64,000 nucleotides of DNA from Promicromonospora thailandica. Its GTDB lineage: Bacteria; Actinomycetota; Actinomycetes; Actinomycetales; Cellulomonadaceae. The stretch spans positions 1 through 64,000 of the forward strand of contig NZ_JAMTCS010000015.1 of NCBI RefSeq assembly GCF_024171955.1, read 5' to 3'. Position numbers and translations under genes: made by a program. Below, piece after piece: positions 16,042 to 26,695 of this stretch (its first letter is position 1; the number at the start of each line of letters is the position of its first letter). The notes under the pieces were generated by a model, which had not been told where the DNA came from, made no database searches, and saw only the letters and a program-made list of their open reading frames with translations.

Positions 16042-17271
16042 GTGACCACTCCCCCCGGCACGGCCCGCGAGGTGTTCGCCGTCTTCCTGCGGCTGGGCCT
16101 GACGTCGTTCGGCGGGCCGGTGGCCCACCTGGGCTACTTCCGCGAGGCCTTCGTGGTCCGCCGGCGCTGGCTCGGCGACCGTGCGTACGCCGACCTCGTC
16201 GCGCTGTGCCAGTTCCTGCCCGGCCCGGCGTCGAGCCAGGTGGGGATGGCGATCGGGCTGCGCCGTGCCGGGCTCCGGGGGCTGCTGGCGGCGTGGGCGG
16301 GGTTCACGCTGCCCTCGGCCGTGCTGCTGGTCGCGTTCGCGTACGGCGTGCTCGCCGGCGGGGACGCGGCCGGGAGCGGGTGGCTGGGCGGGCTCGAGGC
16401 CGCGGCCGTGGCGGTCGTGGCGCAGGCCGTGCTCGGCATGCGGCGCACGCTGGCGCCGGACGCACGCCGCGCGACCCTGGGGGCCGCGGCCATGGTCGCG
16501 ACGCTGCTCGCGCCCGCGGTGCCCGGGCTGCCGGTGGCGGTGGCTCAGGTCGGCGTCATCGTGCTGGCGGGCGTGGCGGGTCTGCTGTGGCTCCCGGGCG
16601 GTGGCGCCGCGGGTGACCCGCCCGGTGACGAGCCGTTCGCCGTGCCGGTCGGGCGGCGGGCCGCCGTCGTCTGCCTGGCCCTGCTCGCCACGCTGCTCGT
16701 GGCCCTGCCCCTGCTCGTGGCCGCCACCGGGGACGGGCTCGCCCGGCTCGCGGACCTCTTCGTCCGTGCCGGCTCCCTGGTGTTCGGCGGCGGGCACGTG
16801 GTGCTGCCGCTGCTGCAGGCCGAGACGGTGGCCACGGGCCTGGTGCCGCACGACCAGTTCCTCGCCGGGTACGGCGCCGCGCAGGCGGTTCCCGGCCCGC
16901 TGTTCACGTTCGCGGCCTACCTGGGCGCCGTGACGACGTCCGGGCCGACCGGCCTGGTGGGCGCCGCGACGGCGCTGGTGGCGGTCTTCCTGCCGTCGGC
17001 CCTGCTGGTGGTGGGGGCGCTCCCGTTCTGGGAGCGGCTGCGTCGCGCGCCCCGGGCCCGGCGCGTGCTGGCGGGCGTCAACGCGGGCGTGGTGGGGCTG
17101 CTGGGCGCCGCGCTGTACGACCCGGTGTTCACCCGGGGCGTGCTCGCCGCGGACGACCCGATGGTCGCGCTCGCGCTCGTCGTCGCGGCCTTCGTGGCCC
17201 TCACGACGTGGTCGGCTCCACCGTGGGCCGTGGTGGTCGCGGCGGGGCTCCTCGGCTGGGCGGTCCTCTGA
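16042..17271 (+). CDS. chrA: Chromate transporter ChrA, two-domain (long-chain) form
   Basis: A 409-residue membrane protein with two homologous CHR halves. The first has FLRLGLTSFGGPVAHLGYFR and LCQFLPGPASSQVGMAIG. The second has LFVRAGSLVFGGGHVVLPLL and GYGAAQAVPGPLFTFAAYLG. The halves are linked by a Gly/Pro-rich hydrophilic segment near residue 190. About ten to twelve membrane helices are expected. The family exports chromate by proton coupling or imports sulphate-like anions. GTG at 16042 is chosen because a -10 box lies seven bases upstream. The 17-bp repeats upstream may control it. Confidence 0.9.
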   Translation: MTTPPGTAREVFAVFLRLGLTSFGGPVAHLGYFREAFVVRRRWLGDRAYADLVALCQFLPGPASSQVGMAIGLRRAGLRGLLAAWAGFTLPSAVLLVAFAYGVLAGGDAAGSGWLGGLEAAAVAVVAQAVLGMRRTLAPDARRATLGAAAMVATLLAPAVPGLPVAVAQVGVIVLAGVAGLLWLPGGGAAGDPPGDEPFAVPVGRRAAVVCLALLATLLVALPLLVAATGDGLARLADLFVRAGSLVFGGGHVVLPLLQAETVATGLVPHDQFLAGYGAAQAVPGPLFTFAAYLGAVTTSGPTGLVGAATALVAVFLPSALLVVGALPFWERLRRAPRARRVLAGVNAGVVGLLGAALYDPVFTRGVLAADDPMVALALVVAAFVALTTWSAPPWAVVVAAGLLGWAVL

Positions 17272-17278
17272 GACGCCG

Positions 17279-18082
17279 TCAGCCCGCGGACCGTCCCAGG
17301 TCCTCCCAGCGCAGCCAGCCCGCAATCCGTTCGCGCGTGATCGGCAGCACGGCGTCGACGGCGAGGTCGCCCACGAGCACGCGCAGGGGCGGGTCGTCGA
17401 CGTCGGTCACGGCGAGCACCACGCGGGCCACCGCCTCCGGCGTCGACGAGCCGGGCGGGTGCCAGGCGGCGGCCCGCAGCGCGCCGTAGGCGGGCAGCGG
17501 CTCGGCCCGCACCGCGGACTCGCCGCGCCACTGGGTGTCCACCGGCCCGGGCTCCACGATCGTCACGTGCACGCCGAAGCCCGCGACCTCCTGCGCGAGC
17601 GCCTCGGACAGCCCCTCCAGCGCCCACTTGGACGCGCTGTACCCGCCGAGCCCGGGCCACGCGGCCACGCCGCTGGAGCTGGACACCTGGACCAGGTGCC
17701 CGGAGCCCTGCCCCCGCAGCACCGGCAGCGCGGCCTGGGTCACGTGCAGCACCCCGAGCAGGTTCACCTCGAGCTGCTCGCGCAGCTGGGCCGGGGTGAT
17801 CTCCTCGACGTACCCGAACAGGCCGTGACCGGCGTTGTTGACCACCACGTCGATGCGTCCGAACCGCGCGACGGCGGCCCGGACGGCGGCACCGGCCGCG
17901 GCGGCGTCGGTGACGTCCAGGCGCAGCGGCACGACGGCGTCCGGGTGCGCCGCGACCAGGTCGTCCAGCGCCCGCGGGTCCCGCGCCGTGGCGGCCACGC
18001 GGTCGCCGCGCTCCAGCGCCGCCGTCGCGATCGCGCGCCCGAGGCCCCGTCCCGCGCCGGTCACGAACCAGACCCGGCTCAC
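17279..18082 (-). CDS. Short-chain dehydrogenase/reductase
   Basis: A 267-residue classical SDR. Nucleotide-binding TGAGRGLG at about residues 8-15, NNAG, catalytic Ser in VQVSSSSGV and YSASK with the Tyr and Lys. The C-terminal region is long and substrate-specific (PGPVDTQWRGES). It probably uses NAD(P)H on an unidentified carbonyl or alcohol. The GTG start overlaps the stop of the upstream MDR oxidoreductase (GTGA, 18079-18082), so both reductases are made from one transcript. Confidence 0.87.
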   Translation of the reverse strand: MSRVWFVTGAGRGLGRAIATAALERGDRVAATARDPRALDDLVAAHPDAVVPLRLDVTDAAAAGAAVRAAVARFGRIDVVVNNAGHGLFGYVEEITPAQLREQLEVNLLGVLHVTQAALPVLRGQGSGHLVQVSSSSGVAAWPGLGGYSASKWALEGLSEALAQEVAGFGVHVTIVEPGPVDTQWRGESAVRAEPLPAYGALRAAAWHPPGSSTPEAVARVVLAVTDVDDPPLRVLVGDLAVDAVLPITRERIAGWLRWEDLGRSAG

Positions 18083-19014
18083 CGTGCGTCGCCCGGCCCG
18101 GTGGGCACGAGCACGACCTTGCCGCCCGCGTGGCCGCCGTCCACCAGCTCCGCCGCGCGGGCGGCCTCGGCCAGCGGCAGCACTGCGGCCACCGGCACGC
18201 TCACCTCGCCGCGGGCCACGAGCGCGGCCAGATCGGCAAGGTCGTCCGACGACGGCTCGGCCCGCTCGGAGAGCTCCACGCCCAGCGCGGGGCCCTCGGG
18301 GTCGGCCAGGGTCAGCACCCGGTCGGTGCCGCCGCGCAGCTCGATGCTGTCGGGCAGCACGCCCGCGCCGGCGGCGTCGAGCACCGCGTCGACCGCGGGC
18401 GCCGTGCCGGTGAGCGCCAGCAGCGCCCGAACGCGCCGCACCAGCCCCGGCCCGTACGTCGTGGGCGTCGCCCCGAAGCCCGCGACGCGGTCCTGGCGGG
18501 CGGCCGACGCCGTGCCCACCACGCGCACGCCCGCCGCGACGGCGAGCTGGGTCGCGATCCCCCCGACGCCGCCGCTCGCACCGTGCACCAGCAAGGTCTC
18601 GGCGGGCCGCGGCGCGAGGATGCGCAGCGCCCGCCGCGCCGCCTCGCCCGCCACGGGCAGCGCCGCCGCCTGGGCCGGGTCGACGCCGTCGGGCACCCGC
18701 GCCCACCGCTTCAGCACGGCCAGCTCCGCGGCGCCGCGGCTGGTCCAGCCCATGACCCGGTCGCCGACGGCGACCCCGGTGACGCCGTCGCCCACCTGGT
18801 CGACCACCCCGGCGACCTCGAGCCCCGGCACCCCCGGCAGGCGGGTGCGGAACGCAGACTCCATCGCCCCGGACCGGACCGTGCCGTCGAACGGGTTCAG
18901 GCCCACCGCCTCGACCCGCACCCGGACCCGGCCGGGCCCGGCCTCGGGCTCCGGGACCTGGCCCAGGTGCAGCACCTCCGGGCCGCCGAACCTGTCGTAG
19001 ACCACCGCTCGCAT
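18079..19014 (-). CDS. MDR-superfamily zinc-independent NADPH oxidoreductase
   Basis: A 311-residue quinone-oxidoreductase-type medium-chain reductase. N-terminal GroES-like domain with VYDRFGGPEVLHLGQVP and PGLEVAGVVDQVGDGV, cofactor domain with HGASGGVGGIATQLAV. The usual catalytic-zinc cysteines are absent, placing it with QOR-like enzymes that reduce enones or quinones. AGGAGAAC precedes the ATG at 19014. It is first in a two-gene operon with an SDR, suggesting successive reductions of a shared substrate. Confidence 0.87.
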   Translation of the reverse strand: MRAVVYDRFGGPEVLHLGQVPEPEAGPGRVRVRVEAVGLNPFDGTVRSGAMESAFRTRLPGVPGLEVAGVVDQVGDGVTGVAVGDRVMGWTSRGAAELAVLKRWARVPDGVDPAQAAALPVAGEAARRALRILAPRPAETLLVHGASGGVGGIATQLAVAAGVRVVGTASAARQDRVAGFGATPTTYGPGLVRRVRALLALTGTAPAVDAVLDAAGAGVLPDSIELRGGTDRVLTLADPEGPALGVELSERAEPSSDDLADLAALVARGEVSVPVAAVLPLAEAARAAELVDGGHAGGKVVLVPTGPGDAR

Positions 19015-19042
19015 GCCGTTCTCCTCTCGTGCCACCGGCACT

Positions 19043-20248
19043 CTACGGCGCCCACGACTGTGCCACCGGTGAGAGGAGCTCGGGATCGGACCCGGGGTCG
19101 GGGTCCGCCGCGAACCCCGCACCCGGTACCGGACCGGGCACGGTGAGCGTCGCGATGGCCGTGGTGACCGGGATGGCGAGCACGAGCCCGATCGACCCCA
19201 CGAGGGTGCGCACCACCTCCTCGGCGATCTCCCCCGAGGTCAGGGCCGCGACGGGCGACTGGTCCACGAGCCAGACCATCATCAGCAGCGGCAGCGCGGC
19301 GCCCACGTAGGCGAAGGCGATCGTGTAGACGGTCGAGGCGATGTGGTCGCGCCCGATCCGCATCGCCGAGGCGAACAGCTCGGCGCGCGAGGCGGCGGGC
19401 GCCACGGCGCGCAGCTCCCACACGGCCGAGGCCTGCGTGATCGTCACGTCGTTGAGCACGCCCAGGCCGGCCAGCACGATGCCGCACAGCGCGATGCCGC
19501 GCAGGTCCGCGCCGGGCGCGCTGGAGGGCAGGAACGCGGACGCCTCGTCGGTGGTGCCGGTGATCTGCGCGGCCCCGGACGCCCACGCGGCGATGCCTGC
19601 CGTCAGCGCGAGGCCGACGAGCGTGCCGAGCAGCGCCGTCGACGTCCGCGCGGACAGCCCGTGCGCCAGGTACAGCGTGGCGAACATGATGAGGCTGGCC
19701 GTCACGAGCGCCACGCCGAGCGCGTGCTGCCCGGCGAGCAGCGCCGGCAGGGTGAAGCCCAGGAGCACCACGAACGCGAGCCCGAGGCCGGCCATCGCGG
19801 CCAGGCCGCGCCACCGCGCCACCAGGAGCACCACCAGGGCGTAGGCGACCGCGAGCAGCGCGACAGGCAGCTCGCGCTGGAAGTCCAGGAAGACGAGCGG
19901 GTCGACGCCGGGCTGCGCCACCGCGGAGATGTCGACGGCGGTGATGCGGTCCCCCTCGGAGAGCGGCACCGACGGGCCGGGCGACTGCATCCGGGACTCC
20001 GCGCCGCCGGGCAGCTCCACCGGGATGCTGCCCGTGGCCGGGTCCGCGGAACCCGTCACGGTGACGTCGACGAACGACGTACCCTCGGCCCGCGCCGGCA
20101 CCCGGTCGGGCACGTCCGCGGCGCTCGGCCACAGCAGCCACAGGCCCGCCAGGGTCGCGAGCAGCGCCGACACCAGGATCGTGACCAGGAAGAACGTGGT
20201 CCGGGGCGCGGCGGGGCCCGCCGAGCCGTGCGAGGGAGCGTGCGCCAT
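19043..20248 (-). CDS. YibE/F-like membrane protein
   Basis: A 401-residue protein with one N-terminal membrane helix (residues ~17-40), an extracytoplasmic beta domain of about 80 residues, then seven or so hydrophobic helices. It has the YibE/F signature GLGVLNDVTITQASAVWEL and RIGRDHIASTVYTIAFAYVG. The family is of unknown function, with transport proposed by annotation. ATG at 20248 is chosen over an upstream GTG because AGGAT lies before it. The C-terminal tail is Asp/Pro-rich. It stands alone between two operons. Confidence 0.8.
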   Translation of the reverse strand: MAHAPSHGSAGPAAPRTTFFLVTILVSALLATLAGLWLLWPSAADVPDRVPARAEGTSFVDVTVTGSADPATGSIPVELPGGAESRMQSPGPSVPLSEGDRITAVDISAVAQPGVDPLVFLDFQRELPVALLAVAYALVVLLVARWRGLAAMAGLGLAFVVLLGFTLPALLAGQHALGVALVTASLIMFATLYLAHGLSARTSTALLGTLVGLALTAGIAAWASGAAQITGTTDEASAFLPSSAPGADLRGIALCGIVLAGLGVLNDVTITQASAVWELRAVAPAASRAELFASAMRIGRDHIASTVYTIAFAYVGAALPLLMMVWLVDQSPVAALTSGEIAEEVVRTLVGSIGLVLAIPVTTAIATLTVPGPVPGAGFAADPDPGSDPELLSPVAQSWAP

Positions 20249-20293
20249 GCCGACATCCTGACCCAGCACCGCGCGCTGGGCGCGGCGAGCGGG

Positions 20294-20707
20294 TCACCCG
20301 GCGAACGTCACCTCGACGAGGCGGCAGCGCCGCACCCAGTCCTCCAGGTCGACGGGCTGGGCCAGGTGCCCCGGGTTGGCGGGCTGGTTCAGGTCGGCCA
20401 CGATCTCGGTGAGCACCGCGCGCCGCTCCTGGTCGTCGACGACGGGGCGCGCCGTGGCCGGCAGGTCGGCCCGGACGCCGTGCTTGAGGTGGAAGGTGAA
20501 CGCGGGCCGCGCCACCAGGTTCACGTACCAGCTCGGCCGGTCCACCGTGCCGCTGCACAGGTAGGTCCGCCCCGCCACGTGGTAGAAGAAGATCTCGATG
20601 CGCCGGGGCAGCCCCGTGCGCCGCCCCGTGGTCGTGATGTCCACGATGCGCTGCCGGGTCGTGGCCGCCGGGGTGATCGCGATCGCGCTCCGTACCGCCT
20701 CGTCCAT
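20294..20707 (-). CDS. Deazaflavin(F420)-dependent nitroreductase-family protein
   Basis: A 137-residue split-beta-barrel protein resembling Ddn/Rv3547-type F420H2-dependent reductases: TTTGRRTGLPRRIEIFFY near residues 25-42, RTYLCSGTVDRPSWYVNLVARP and a middle FTFHLKHGVRADL. F420 dependence is inferred from family. It faces a TetR repressor, and the shared control region carries two copies of one operator, so it is very probably that repressor's target. Confidence 0.8.
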   Translation of the reverse strand: MDEAVRSAIAITPAATTRQRIVDITTTGRRTGLPRRIEIFFYHVAGRTYLCSGTVDRPSWYVNLVARPAFTFHLKHGVRADLPATARPVVDDQERRAVLTEIVADLNQPANPGHLAQPVDLEDWVRRCRLVEVTFAG

Positions 20708-20731
20708 CAGTGTGTCCTCTCAACAGGGTGC

Positions 20732-20790
20732 GAGCCGATCGACTCACCACCCACGGTAGGCGCTGTTAGGTTGTGAGTCAAGCGACTCAC
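20732..20790. promoter_or_regulatory. Paired TetR operators GAG(T/C)C-N4-GACTC
   Basis: Site 1 is GAGCC-GATC-GACTC (20732-20745). Site 2 is GAGTC-AAGC-GACTC (20775-20788), extended to GTGAGTC/GACTCAC (20773-20790). Their start points are 43 bases apart, about four helical turns. One lies on the reductase side and the other on the tetR side. Confidence 0.75.
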
Positions 20791-20824
20791 CTCACAGGTC
20801 GGCACGCTCCGGCATGATGGGCAC

Positions 20825-21448
20825 ATGGCGACAGGCACGGGCACCTACCACCAGCAGCTTGCGGAGCAGAAGCGGGGCGCGATCCTCGACGCGGCGACCC
20901 GCCTCTTCATGGCCGACGGCTACGCGGGCGCCTCGCTCGCCCGGGTCGCGCAGGACGCCGAGGTCTCCCGGGCCACCCTGTTCAAGCAGTTCCCCACCAA
21001 GGCGAGCCTGTTCGAGGCCGTGGTCACCCACCAGTGGGCCGCGACGTCGGACGACCGCGACACCCCGGAACCCGGCGACCTGGCCCGGGGCCTGCGCACC
21101 TACGGCCGGCGGTACGCCGCCCTCATGTCCCGGCCCGAGATGGTGGGCCTGTACCGCCTGGTGATCGCCGAGATGCCGCGCTTCCCGCAGGTGGCGCAGA
21201 CCCAGTTCGAGACCGGCAAGATGCCGTTCTTCCGGGAGCTGGAGGACTACCTGCGGGCCGAGCACGCCGCCGGCACCGCGCGCGTCGACGACGCCGTCCT
21301 GGCCGCGTCCAACTTCCTGGGCATGGTCGGCGGCTACGCCTTCTGGCCCCGCCTCATGGTGGTGGGCTGGGACCCCACGCCCGCCGAGGTCGAGCACGCC
21401 GTCGACGAGGCGGTGGCCACCGCGGTCGCGCGGTACTCGGTGGCCTGA
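20825..21448 (+). CDS. TetR-family repressor (AefR-like)
   Basis: A 207-residue regulator. The helix-turn-helix AQDAEVSRATLFKQFPTK is followed by an AefR-type ligand domain with MSRPEMVGLYRLVIAEMPRFPQ and FFRELEDYLRAEHAAG. It is divergent from the deazaflavin-dependent reductase with two matching operators between them. The ATG at 20825 lacks a ribosome-binding site and follows a CATGAT -10-like box by six bases. Confidence 0.88.
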   Translation: MATGTGTYHQQLAEQKRGAILDAATRLFMADGYAGASLARVAQDAEVSRATLFKQFPTKASLFEAVVTHQWAATSDDRDTPEPGDLARGLRTYGRRYAALMSRPEMVGLYRLVIAEMPRFPQVAQTQFETGKMPFFRELEDYLRAEHAAGTARVDDAVLAASNFLGMVGGYAFWPRLMVVGWDPTPAEVEHAVDEAVATAVARYSVA

Positions 21449-21467
21449 GGGGTGAGCCGAGCCGCGC

Positions 21468-22990
21468 TCAGAACAGCCCGTCGAGGATCGTCGAGGTGTC
21501 GACAGGCACGCCGCACGCCGAGCTGTACGACGCCGTCCCCTCGGCGGCCGGCTCGCCGTCGAGGGCGATCCGGCAGGTGATGTCCTCGGCCTCGCCCTGG
21601 GCGGTGACCGTCAGGGAGAGCAGCTGCGACTCGACGGGCAGGCGCCCCGTCCACGGCGTGCGCACGGTGAACCCCTCGCCGTTGGTCTGCTGACCCTGCT
21701 GGGTGCCGCCGTCGTCGGTGGTGCTGACCACGCCCGCGTACGTCACCTGCACCACCTCCCCCGCCCTCGGGGTCACGATCTCGATCTCGACGGTGTGCGG
21801 CGCGTCCGCGGCCTCCAGCGGCTCGCCCGACAGGCTGTACGTACCGCTCGCGACCGTGTCGGCGTCGTCGCGCAGGAGCGGGACCAGCCAGGACGCGCCC
21901 GCGACGAGCAGGGCGACCGCGCCGGCCGCGGCGGCCCAGCGCACGCCGGCCCCGCGCACACCAACCCGGCGCCGTGGGGCGGGCCGGGCGGTCGTGGCGC
22001 GGTGCGCATCGTCGCCGACGCGCGTGACGGGCACGGCGTCCACGCGGGTCCCCGAGCCGCCGTCCCCCGCCTCACCGAGCACCTCCGTGACCGGCGAGCC
22101 GTCCCGCGACCTGAGCTCCGCCAGCTCGCGGGCCCGCTCGGCCACCAGCGGGCCGACGCCCGCCGGCAGCTGCCACGGCACCACCCCGCCGGACGCCGGG
22201 CTGAGGCGGTCGAGCACCTCGCCCACCGCGGGCCGGGCGGCAGGATCCTTGCGCAGGCAGTCGGCCACCAGGTCGCGCAGCGTCTCGGGGACCTCCCCGA
22301 GGTCCGCTTCCTCGTGCACCACGCGGTAGACGACGGCCTCGGTCGGGCCCCCGCCGAACGGCGAGCGGCCCGTGGCCGCGAAGTGCAGCACGCACCCGAG
22401 GGCGAACACGTCGGACGCCGGGCCGGCCTCCTGGCCGCGCACCTGCTCGGGCGACATGTAGGCGGCCGTACCGAGCACGTCGCCCGAGGTGGTCACCGAC
22501 GTCGCCTCGACCGCACGGGCGATGCCGAAGTCGATGACGCGGGGCCCGTCGGCCGTCAGCAGCACGTTGGCGGGCTTGAGGTCCCGGTGCACCAGGCCTG
22601 CGGCGTGGATGGCGTCCAGCGCCTCGGTGAGCCCCGCGCCGAGGGCCCGCACGGCCTGCGTGCCGAGCACGCCGTTGCGCGTCACGGCCTCGTGCAGCGA
22701 GGGGCCGGGCACGTACGCCGTCGCCATCCAGGGCCGCTCGGCGTAGGCGTCGGCGTCGACCACCTCGGCGGTGTGGTAGCCGCCGACGCGGCGCGCGGCG
22801 TCGACCTCCCGCGCGAACCGCACCCGGAACTCGTCCCCGGCGGCCAGCCCGGGGTGGATCACCTTGACGGCGACCACGCGGCCGCCGCGCGACCGGCCGA
22901 CGAACACCTGGCCCATGCCGCCCGCCGCGAGCCGGCCCAGCAGCACGTAGGGCCCGGCCTGTGCGGGGTCGCCCGCCCGCAGGGACCCGA

Positions 22991-22994
<4 letters not shown>
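21468..22994 (-). CDS. Membrane Ser/Thr protein kinase with MmpS-like outer domain (second of pair)
   Basis: A 508-residue PknB-type kinase. Kinase domain at about 14-270: GRLAAGGMGQVFVG, VAVKVIHPG with the ATP lysine, HRDLKPANVLL, DFGIARAVE, and AYMSPEQVRG. A Pro/Arg-rich juxtamembrane region leads to a membrane helix (WAAAAGAVALLVAGASWLV, ~355-375). The outer domain of about 130 residues contains TPWTGRLP, DITCRIALDGEPAAEG and a second Cys (SSACGVP), the pattern of MmpS-type beta domains. The GTG start overlaps the upstream kinase stop (GTGA). No PASTA repeats, so it should not sense peptidoglycan in the PknB manner. Confidence 0.88.
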
Positions 22995-24700
<1,706 letters not shown>

Positions 24701-24758
24701 ACCGTGCTCCCTGCCCTCGTCGTACCCGTCCGGCCTCCGCGGCGGCGGGTGCCCCAGT

Positions 24759-24797
24759 GATCGTAGAGGGCGATCGTAGAGGGCGATCGTCGAGGGC
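24759..24797. repeat. 13-bp tandem repeat in the kinase promoter
   Basis: Three units of GATCGTAGAGGGC (24759-24771, 24772-24784, 24785-24797, the last with one change). On the minus strand units 1 and 2 each present TACGAT, a plausible -10 box, about 60-80 bases upstream of the first kinase start. Confidence 0.65.
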
Positions 24798-24839
24798 GTG
24801 ACCAGCCCGGTCGACCGGGCGGGCCGGGGCGGGCGGGTC

Positions 24840-25676
24840 TCAGGCCGCGGGCCGGCGGAGCAGGTCGAGGAGCGCGGCGGCGGCGCCGTCGTCGTCGACC
24901 GTCCCGGTGACCCGGTCGGCCACGGCGCGCACGGCCTCCGGCGCCTGCCCCATGGCGATCGCGGTGCCCGCCCAGGCCAGCATCTCCAGGTCGCTCTCGC
25001 CGTCGCCGAGCGCGTAGGTCGCCGAGCGCGCCGTGCCGAGCTCGGCGCGGATGTGCTCCAGCGCGGTCGCCTTGCTCACGCCGGGGGCCGTGACGTCGAC
25101 CCAGTCGACGCGCACGGGGTGCGCCGTGACCCCGGCGGCGCGCAGCGTGGGTGCCAGCCGCTGAGCCCACTGGCCGTGCACGACGAGGCGCGGCGTGGGC
25201 CGGGACCACAGCCCGGCCGCCTCGCCGACGACCTCCTGGTAGCCGGCGAGCTGCTGCGCGGGGAACCGGTCGGAGACCCGGTAGCCCGTGCCCACCACCT
25301 CGGCCGCGACCCGCAGGTCGGGCCGGGTGCGGGAGACCAGCCGGACCACGGGCTCGGCGTCCAGGGGCACCACCTCGGCCACCGTGAACCCGTCCCGGTG
25401 CAGCTGGGCGCGCACCGCCCCGTTGGCCGCGACCACCCAGCCCTCGCGGACGCCGAGGTGCCGGGCCACCTGGACGGCGCCGACCAGCGAGCGCCCGGTC
25501 GCGATCACCACGTGGTGGCCTGCCGCCCGGACCGCGGCCACGGCGTCGAGCACCGCGGCGCCGGGCCGCCGGCCGGGTCTGGCCAGCGTGCCCGTGACGT
25601 CGCAGGCGACGAGCGCGGGCGTGCGGCCCGGCTCGCCCGACAGTGCGGCGGTGGCCCCGGAGGCGGTCGCGGTCAC
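24840..25676 (-). CDS. HAD-superfamily Cof-type phosphatase with altered motif I
   Basis: A 278-residue protein. Motif I is ACDVTGTLARPG: nucleophile D26 is present but the usual second Asp (DxD) is Thr28. Motif II is VIATGRSL, followed by a Cof-type C2 cap, then GVSKATALEHI and motif IV LGDGESDLEML. The Thr is as in P-type ATPases (DKTGT) and would weaken phosphatase acid-base catalysis. GTG at 25676 has AGGGG seven bases upstream; an ATG at 25718 would add 14 residues. Likely a sugar- or nucleotide-phosphatase relative. Confidence 0.78.
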   Translation of the reverse strand: MTATASGATAALSGEPGRTPALVACDVTGTLARPGRRPGAAVLDAVAAVRAAGHHVVIATGRSLVGAVQVARHLGVREGWVVAANGAVRAQLHRDGFTVAEVVPLDAEPVVRLVSRTRPDLRVAAEVVGTGYRVSDRFPAQQLAGYQEVVGEAAGLWSRPTPRLVVHGQWAQRLAPTLRAAGVTAHPVRVDWVDVTAPGVSKATALEHIRAELGTARSATYALGDGESDLEMLAWAGTAIAMGQAPEAVRAVADRVTGTVDDDGAAAALLDLLRRPAA

Positions 25677-25784
25677 GATATTCCCCTGGTGATAGGTGTT
25701 CCGCACATCTTTACCCATACTGGGACATTTTGGAACTTGCGTCCCGGGGCGCGGACGCGGCCGTCACCTGCGTCGGGGGCCAGG

Positions 25785-26546
25785 TCAGAGGTCGAACCCG
25801 CCCGAGACCTCGATGTCCTGCGCCGTGATCCAGCGGGCGCCGTCCGACAGCAGGAAGGCGATGACAGATCCTACGTCGTCGCTCTCGCCGATCCGGCCCA
25901 GCGCGGTGCGCTCCGCCAGCGGCGCGACCAGCTCCGGGTACCTCTCGAACGCGTCCCCGCCGAGCCGGGTGCGGGTGGGGCCCGGCGAGACGGAGTTGAC
26001 CCGGATGCCGCGCCCGCTCAGCTCCTTGGCGAGGTACCGCGACAGCACCACGACGGCGCCCTTCATCGACCCGTAGGCCGAGTACCCCTCCGACAGGTTC
26101 GTGCGGCCCGCCGAGCTGCTGGCGGTGTTCACGACCGAGCCGCCGTCGGCGATCAGCGGCAGCAGCGTCTGCGTCAGCAGGTAGGGCCCCTTGAACAGCA
26201 CTCGGTAGGTGCGGTCGAGCTGCTCCTCGGTGAGATCCGGGAACGGCGTGCCGCCGCCGAAGCCCGCGTTGTTCACCAGGCCCGTGACCTGCCGCTCGCC
26301 CCAGGTGTCCGCGAGCGCCCGCTCCAGGTCGGCACGGAAGCCGCCGAACGACGCGCTGTCGCCGACGTCGAGCGGGAGCGCCACGGCCCGGCCGCCGGCC
26401 TCCTCGATGCGCCGGACTGTCTCCAGGGCGCCGTCCTTGTTGCTGTTGTACGTGACGACGACGCCCGAGCGTTCCGCGGCCCGGACCGCCGTGGCCTGCC
26501 CGATGCCGGAGCTGGCTCCGACGACGACGGTGATCGGCATGTCCAT
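25785..26546 (-). CDS. Short-chain dehydrogenase/reductase (FabG-like)
   Basis: A 253-residue classical SDR: VVVGASSGIGQATAV at residues 7-21, NNAGFGGG, catalytic Ser in NTASSSAG, Tyr/Lys in YSAYGSMKGA, and the C-terminal SDGARWITAQDIEVSGGF typical of FabG-like reductases. YNSNKDG after the second strand points to NADP preference. GGGGGACAGG precedes the ATG at 26546. It appears to be a single-gene unit; substrate unknown. Confidence 0.88.
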   Translation of the reverse strand: MDMPITVVVGASSGIGQATAVRAAERSGVVVTYNSNKDGALETVRRIEEAGGRAVALPLDVGDSASFGGFRADLERALADTWGERQVTGLVNNAGFGGGTPFPDLTEEQLDRTYRVLFKGPYLLTQTLLPLIADGGSVVNTASSSAGRTNLSEGYSAYGSMKGAVVVLSRYLAKELSGRGIRVNSVSPGPTRTRLGGDAFERYPELVAPLAERTALGRIGESDDVGSVIAFLLSDGARWITAQDIEVSGGFDL

Positions 26547-26679
26547 GTCCTGTCCCCCAGGTGTTGTCCGATGCTGCCGGAGGTGCCCCCGGCTCCTGAC
26601 CAGTCAACGCCGACAGGGGTGGCCGGGGCGACGACGTTCCTCCCGTGTCCTTGCCTGATCCTGCTCCCTGATCCCTGCT

Positions 26680-26695
26680 GCCGGGCTCGCCCGGC
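26680..26695 (-). terminator. Short hairpin after the carboxypeptidase gene
   Basis: GCCGGG (26680-26685) and CCCGGC (26690-26695) flank a CTCG loop directly beyond the stop codon. Short but GC-only. Confidence 0.4.
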
